From the NCBI RefSeq assembly GCF_008369325.1, contig NZ_VOBI01000003.1:124001-188000 (forward strand): a DNA stretch of 64,000 nt. The letters are read 5' to 3'. Under the pieces are notes generated by a model. It searched no databases. It was not told where the DNA came from and saw nothing but the letters and a program-made list of their open reading frames with translations. A program made the translations under genes and the position numbers. This stretch comes from Pseudomonas sp. ANT_H12B. GTDB lineage: Bacteria > Pseudomonadota > Gammaproteobacteria > Pseudomonadales > Pseudomonadaceae. Below, one piece after another: positions 61,366 to 64,000 of the stretch (positions within the stretch are counted from its first letter, which is position 1; each line of letters begins with the position of its first letter).

Positions 61366-62757
61366 ATGAGCAGTAACCCAAGCTCCAATGGCCTCGAACA
61401 GGGGCTCAAACCGCGTCATGTGACTATGCTGTCGATCGCCGGGGTTATCGGTGCCGGCCTGTTCGTCGGCTCCGGCCACGCTATTGCTGCAGCTGGCCCG
61501 GCTGTGCTGTTGGCCTACGCTGCTGCCGGTACCCTGGTGGTATTGGTGATGCGCATGCTCGGTGAAATGGCCGTCTCTTCGCCGGACACCGGCTCCTTCT
61601 CGACGTACGCCGATCGCGCCATCGGACACTGGGCCGGTTTCACCATCGGTTGGTTGTACTGGTGGTTCTGGGTGCTGGTCATCCCGCTGGAGGCCAACGC
61701 CGCCGCGACGATCCTGCATGCCTGGTTCCCGAATGTGGCGATCTGGGCCTTCACTTTGGTCATCACTTTGCTGCTGACAGTAACCAACCTGTTCAGCGTG
61801 AAGAACTATGGTGAGTTCGAATTCTGGTTCGCCCTGATCAAAGTCGTGGCGATCATCGGTTTCATTGCCCTCGGTGTTCTGGCGATTTTCGGCGTCTTGC
61901 CGACCAGCCAGGTCAGCGGCGTTTCACATCTGTTCGACACTCAAGGCTTCCTGCCCAACGGCATGGGCGCTGTACTCGCTGCAATGCTGACCACCATGTT
62001 CTCGTTCATGGGGACCGAGATCGTGACCATCGCGGCCGCTGAATCGAAGAACCCGGGCCAGCAAATCTCCAAGGCCACCAATTCGGTGATCTGGCGGATC
62101 GGCTTGTTCTACCTCGTGTCGATCTTTATCGTCGTGGCGCTGGTGCCATGGAATGACCCGGTACTGGCCGCTGTCGGTTCCTACCAGACCGTGCTTGAGC
62201 GCATGGGCATCCCGAACGCCAAGCTGATCGTCGATATCGTGGTTCTGGTTGCTGTAACCAGCTGCCTGAACTCGGCGCTCTACACCGCTTCGCGCATGCT
62301 GTTTTCCCTCGGTAAGCGCGGTGATGCACCGGCCGTGTCCAAACGCACCAACGGCAGCGGCACGCCGTACTGGGCGGTGATGCTGTCCACTGCTGCTGCA
62401 TTCCTGGCCGTATTCGCCAACTACGTGGCCCCGGCCGCCGTGTTTGAGTTCCTGTTGGCCAGCTCGGGTGCCATCGCGTTGCTGGTGTATCTGGTCATCG
62501 CGGTTTCCCAGCTGCGCATGCGCCAGAAGCGTATGGCTGCCGGTGAGAAGATTGCCTTCCGGATGTGGCTTTTCCCTGGTCTGACCTATGCGGTGATTGT
62601 GTTCATCGGTGGCATCTTGACGATCATGCTGTTCCAGGAAGCCCATCGCGTGGAGATCCTCGCGACCGGCCTGTTGAGCGTATTGGTGGTGGCTGCCGGT
62701 CTGTTTGTGGCTCGCCGCCGCAAGCTGCAGAAGCTTGGCGCGGTAGTGTTGAGCTGA
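61366..62757 (+). CDS. gabP: GABA permease GabP (APC family)
   Basis: 463 residues from the ATG at 61366 (AAAGG upstream; upstream in-frame starts lack a site). 12 transmembrane segments; APC hallmarks HVTMLSIAGVIGAGLFVGSG at helix 1, MLGEMAVSSPDTGSFSTYAD, and AFLTTMFSFMGTEIV-like helix 6 (LTTMFSFMGTEIVTIAAAES). Imports gamma-aminobutyrate or related omega-amino acids with protons. Followed by a strong terminator. Confidence 0.87.
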   Translation: MSSNPSSNGLEQGLKPRHVTMLSIAGVIGAGLFVGSGHAIAAAGPAVLLAYAAAGTLVVLVMRMLGEMAVSSPDTGSFSTYADRAIGHWAGFTIGWLYWWFWVLVIPLEANAAATILHAWFPNVAIWAFTLVITLLLTVTNLFSVKNYGEFEFWFALIKVVAIIGFIALGVLAIFGVLPTSQVSGVSHLFDTQGFLPNGMGAVLAAMLTTMFSFMGTEIVTIAAAESKNPGQQISKATNSVIWRIGLFYLVSIFIVVALVPWNDPVLAAVGSYQTVLERMGIPNAKLIVDIVVLVAVTSCLNSALYTASRMLFSLGKRGDAPAVSKRTNGSGTPYWAVMLSTAAAFLAVFANYVAPAAVFEFLLASSGAIALLVYLVIAVSQLRMRQKRMAAGEKIAFRMWLFPGLTYAVIVFIGGILTIMLFQEAHRVEILATGLLSVLVVAAGLFVARRRKLQKLGAVVLS

Positions 62758-62774
62758 TCCGTACCGCGTGACGC

Positions 62775-62812
62775 AAAACGGCCGCTGTCAGTGATGACAA
62801 GCGGCCGTTTTT
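62775..62812 (+). terminator. Rho-independent terminator after gabP
   Basis: AAAACGGCCGCT / AGCGGCCGTTTTT stem with a second inner TGTCA..TGACA pair. It can also serve the convergent gene at 62835. Confidence 0.88.
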
Positions 62813-62834
62813 GTTCTGAAGGGAGAGAGAGTGA

Positions 62835-63287
62835 TTACTCGCCCTTTTCTTCTTGTGCATCCAGCGACTGACGATAGCTGTCCAGTGCATCGCCGAAATC
62901 GGTGATGAACTGCGGATCGGTCAGCCAGGCCTGGGCGGCCTCGCGGTCCATGCCGTCGGCCCACATGCGATAGTCGATCAACATGTCGGCGGCCAGGTGG
63001 GTGGCGGCCATGGCTTCGTTGTCGGCGTTTTCCATGTCCAGCAGTTCTGGATGGTCGCTGATGATTTCGGCGAGGTTCGACAGCAGGGTTTGCAGCATGT
63101 CGTTGCGGCTGGTGGCTTCCGCGTCATGCATTTTGCTGAACATCGCCAGAGTGTATTCCGGGATTGGTTCGCCGATTTCGCCCAGGTCATCGTCCAGCGC
63201 GGCGGGTTTTCTGCCGTGGATATTGATTTGCCTGGCTTTGATCTTGGCGCGTTTGGCGCGTTTCTGTTGCTTGTTCAGGGATGCCAT
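62835..63287 (-). CDS. Hypothetical protein, paralogue of the next gene
   Basis: 150 residues. A lysine/arginine-rich N-terminus (ASLNKQQKRAKRAKIKARQ) is followed by an acidic helical body (MLQTLLSNLAEIISDHPELL, ADMLIDYRMWADGMDREAAQ, AWLTDPQFITDFGDALDSY). The neighbouring upstream gene shares the N-terminus and the Y-R-x-W..AW..PxF pattern. No known family comes to mind. Seven bases separate the two genes, so they form an operon. Confidence 0.78.
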   Translation of the reverse strand: MASLNKQQKRAKRAKIKARQINIHGRKPAALDDDLGEIGEPIPEYTLAMFSKMHDAEATSRNDMLQTLLSNLAEIISDHPELLDMENADNEAMAATHLAADMLIDYRMWADGMDREAAQAWLTDPQFITDFGDALDSYRQSLDAQEEKGE

Positions 63288-63293
63288 GGGAAC

Positions 63294-63710
63294 TCAGTTG
63301 GTTTTCTGTTGGGTTTGGGCCGCAATGGCGTCGGACGCCGCCACATAATCAGCCTGGAAGGCCGGTGATTCGATCCACGCCAGGGCGGCGGCTTCGTCGA
63401 CCTCGGTGGACCATTGGCGGTATTCGATCAGTGCCGCGAGGATGAAGTCTGTCGCTGTTTCTTCGCCCTCTTGCTCCAGCACCAGTGCGAGCAGCGGGTG
63501 TTCGAGAAAGGCCATGCACATAGCTTGTTGGCTGATCTTTTGCGCGTCGATCATTTCTTTGAACAGTTCAGTCAGGTCCACCGATTCAAAGTCGATGCGA
63601 TCGTCGTTCGGGTCCAGCTCGACCGGTGCGGCGGCCCGTTGGGTGCGGTTCTGCTTGGCCTTCGCTTTGGCGCGGGTGGCGCGTTTTTGCTGTTTGTTCG
63701 CGGATGCCAT
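63294..63710 (-). CDS. Hypothetical protein, paralogue of the previous gene
   Basis: 138 residues. It has the same layout as its neighbour: basic start ASANKQQKRATRAKAKAKQN, then a helical acidic domain (LTELFKEMIDAQKISQQAMC, DFILAALIEYRQWSTEVDEA, AALAWIESPAFQADYVAASD). Tandem duplication is likely. The basic tail could bind nucleic acid; function unknown. Confidence 0.78.
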   Translation of the reverse strand: MASANKQQKRATRAKAKAKQNRTQRAAAPVELDPNDDRIDFESVDLTELFKEMIDAQKISQQAMCMAFLEHPLLALVLEQEGEETATDFILAALIEYRQWSTEVDEAAALAWIESPAFQADYVAASDAIAAQTQQKTN

Positions 63711-63747
63711 GGGCGTCGTTCCGTATTTCGTTGAGAGGGCAGGTCGA

Positions 63748-64000
63748 TCAGCTGCGTGGCACTAGCCGCCCCGGGGTATCAGGGGCCAGTTCGCCGGTTT
63801 GCAGCCAGGACAATGCAATGGGCCATAGTGTGGCTTGGTATGGGCTACGAAAAAAGGCGAAATGTCCGACTTCTTCTTCGCCGATGTCTTGCGGATCGAT
63901 TCGCAGGTGGTTGTTCGTGGCGCCGGAGAAGTAACCGAGCAGCCGTTCGATGGCCGCAATCGTGCCGTAGGGATCGTCGCTGATGCTGATGGCCAGGGAT
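63748..64000 (-). CDS. Alpha/beta hydrolase (partial, N-terminus outside window)
   Basis: 84 C-terminal residues read on the minus strand to a TGA at 63748-63750: SLAISISDDPYGTIAAIERL, LGYFSGATNNHLRIDPQDIG, EEVGHFAFFRSPYQATLWPI, ALSWLQTGELAPDTPGRLV. The acid residue in ISDDPYG and the catalytic His in VGHFAFF fit the end of an alpha/beta hydrolase. Same strand as, and upstream of, the paralogous small genes. Confidence 0.75.
   Translation of the reverse strand, partial: SLAISISDDPYGTIAAIERLLGYFSGATNNHLRIDPQDIGEEEVGHFAFFRSPYQATLWPIALSWLQTGELAPDTPGRLVPRS

Overview
This window is chromosomal DNA of a Pseudomonas, most likely of the P. fluorescens group. The sequence is GC-rich. It carries REP-type palindromes with the cores GTGGGAGCG and CATTCCCACGC, two OprD-type porins, the block LysR - lysM/kbp - yrfG - nudE - cysQ - dctD/dctB - rmlC in the order I remember for the P. 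aeruginosa PA5179-PA5164 region, a hisJQMP-type ABC operon next to gabP, and the Pseudomonas-typical small families DUF3077 and DUF6124. The assignment comes from gene content and order; no database search was possible.

Core part, left (1-25845). LysR (partial), kbp, yrfG, nudE-cysQ, a thioesterase, the two-component pair dctB-dctD and rmlC come first. A 970-residue kinase/aminotransferase fusion then precedes the agmatine genes aguB-aguA. A short unknown gene, a relic of a TonB-dependent receptor, a candidate small RNA and an OprD porin follow. Next is a compact kdgT - dtnK - pdxA2 - deoR operon for a four-carbon acid sugar, probably D-threonate, with a clear promoter and palindromic operator. 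A class II Fic enzyme gene lies downstream of five direct repeats. Small DUF3077/HTH genes and a tautomerase - DsbA - SDR operon close this part.

Genomic island (about 25846-54869, 29 kb). A P4-type integrase sits beside tRNA-Thr(TGT). The 3' end of that tRNA (54855-54869) is repeated with 14 of 15 matches at 25846-25860, immediately after a bidirectional terminator. The ancestral order was therefore probably SDR gene, shared terminator, convergent tRNA-Thr. The island is layered. It starts with a translationally coupled cluster (isochorismatase-like hydrolase, ABM membrane protein, Tat-exported amidohydrolase, MFS-ABM fusion, alpha/beta hydrolase) that ends in its own beta-propeller histidine kinase and LuxR-type regulator, followed by an AraC regulator and an OprD porin. 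An ArsR-controlled dehydrogenase/monooxygenase module with two matching operators and a GNAT acetyltransferase come next. An IS1182-type element with a zinc-ribbon passenger follows, then a divergent LysR/Tat hydrolase pair and an ISL3 fragment that has cut off the front of a pair of membrane VWA genes. After these lies a nested insertion: a decayed DUF6124 gene interrupted by an IS3-family element, whose OrfA is split by a 1.35-kb IS21-derived element flanked by a 5-bp duplication and carrying a cargo gene and a 161-bp MITE. A pseudogene with an internal TAG, a second integrase with a small partner, and a cluster of DnaA-box-like sequences complete the island.

Core part, right (54870-64000). 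tRNA-Thr, a long deaminase-like protein, a methyltransferase overlapping the hisM-type permease gene, the basic amino acid ABC transporter hisM-hisQ-hisJ-hisP, gabP with a sigma-54-like promoter, two paralogous small proteins and the end of an alpha/beta hydrolase gene.

The most noteworthy items are the island boundaries, the nested transposition history, the propeller-kinase catabolic cluster, the Fic repeat array, the two ArsR operators, the structured DUF6124 leader and the sRNA candidate. I do not see a clearly new defence or immunity system and no CRISPR array.
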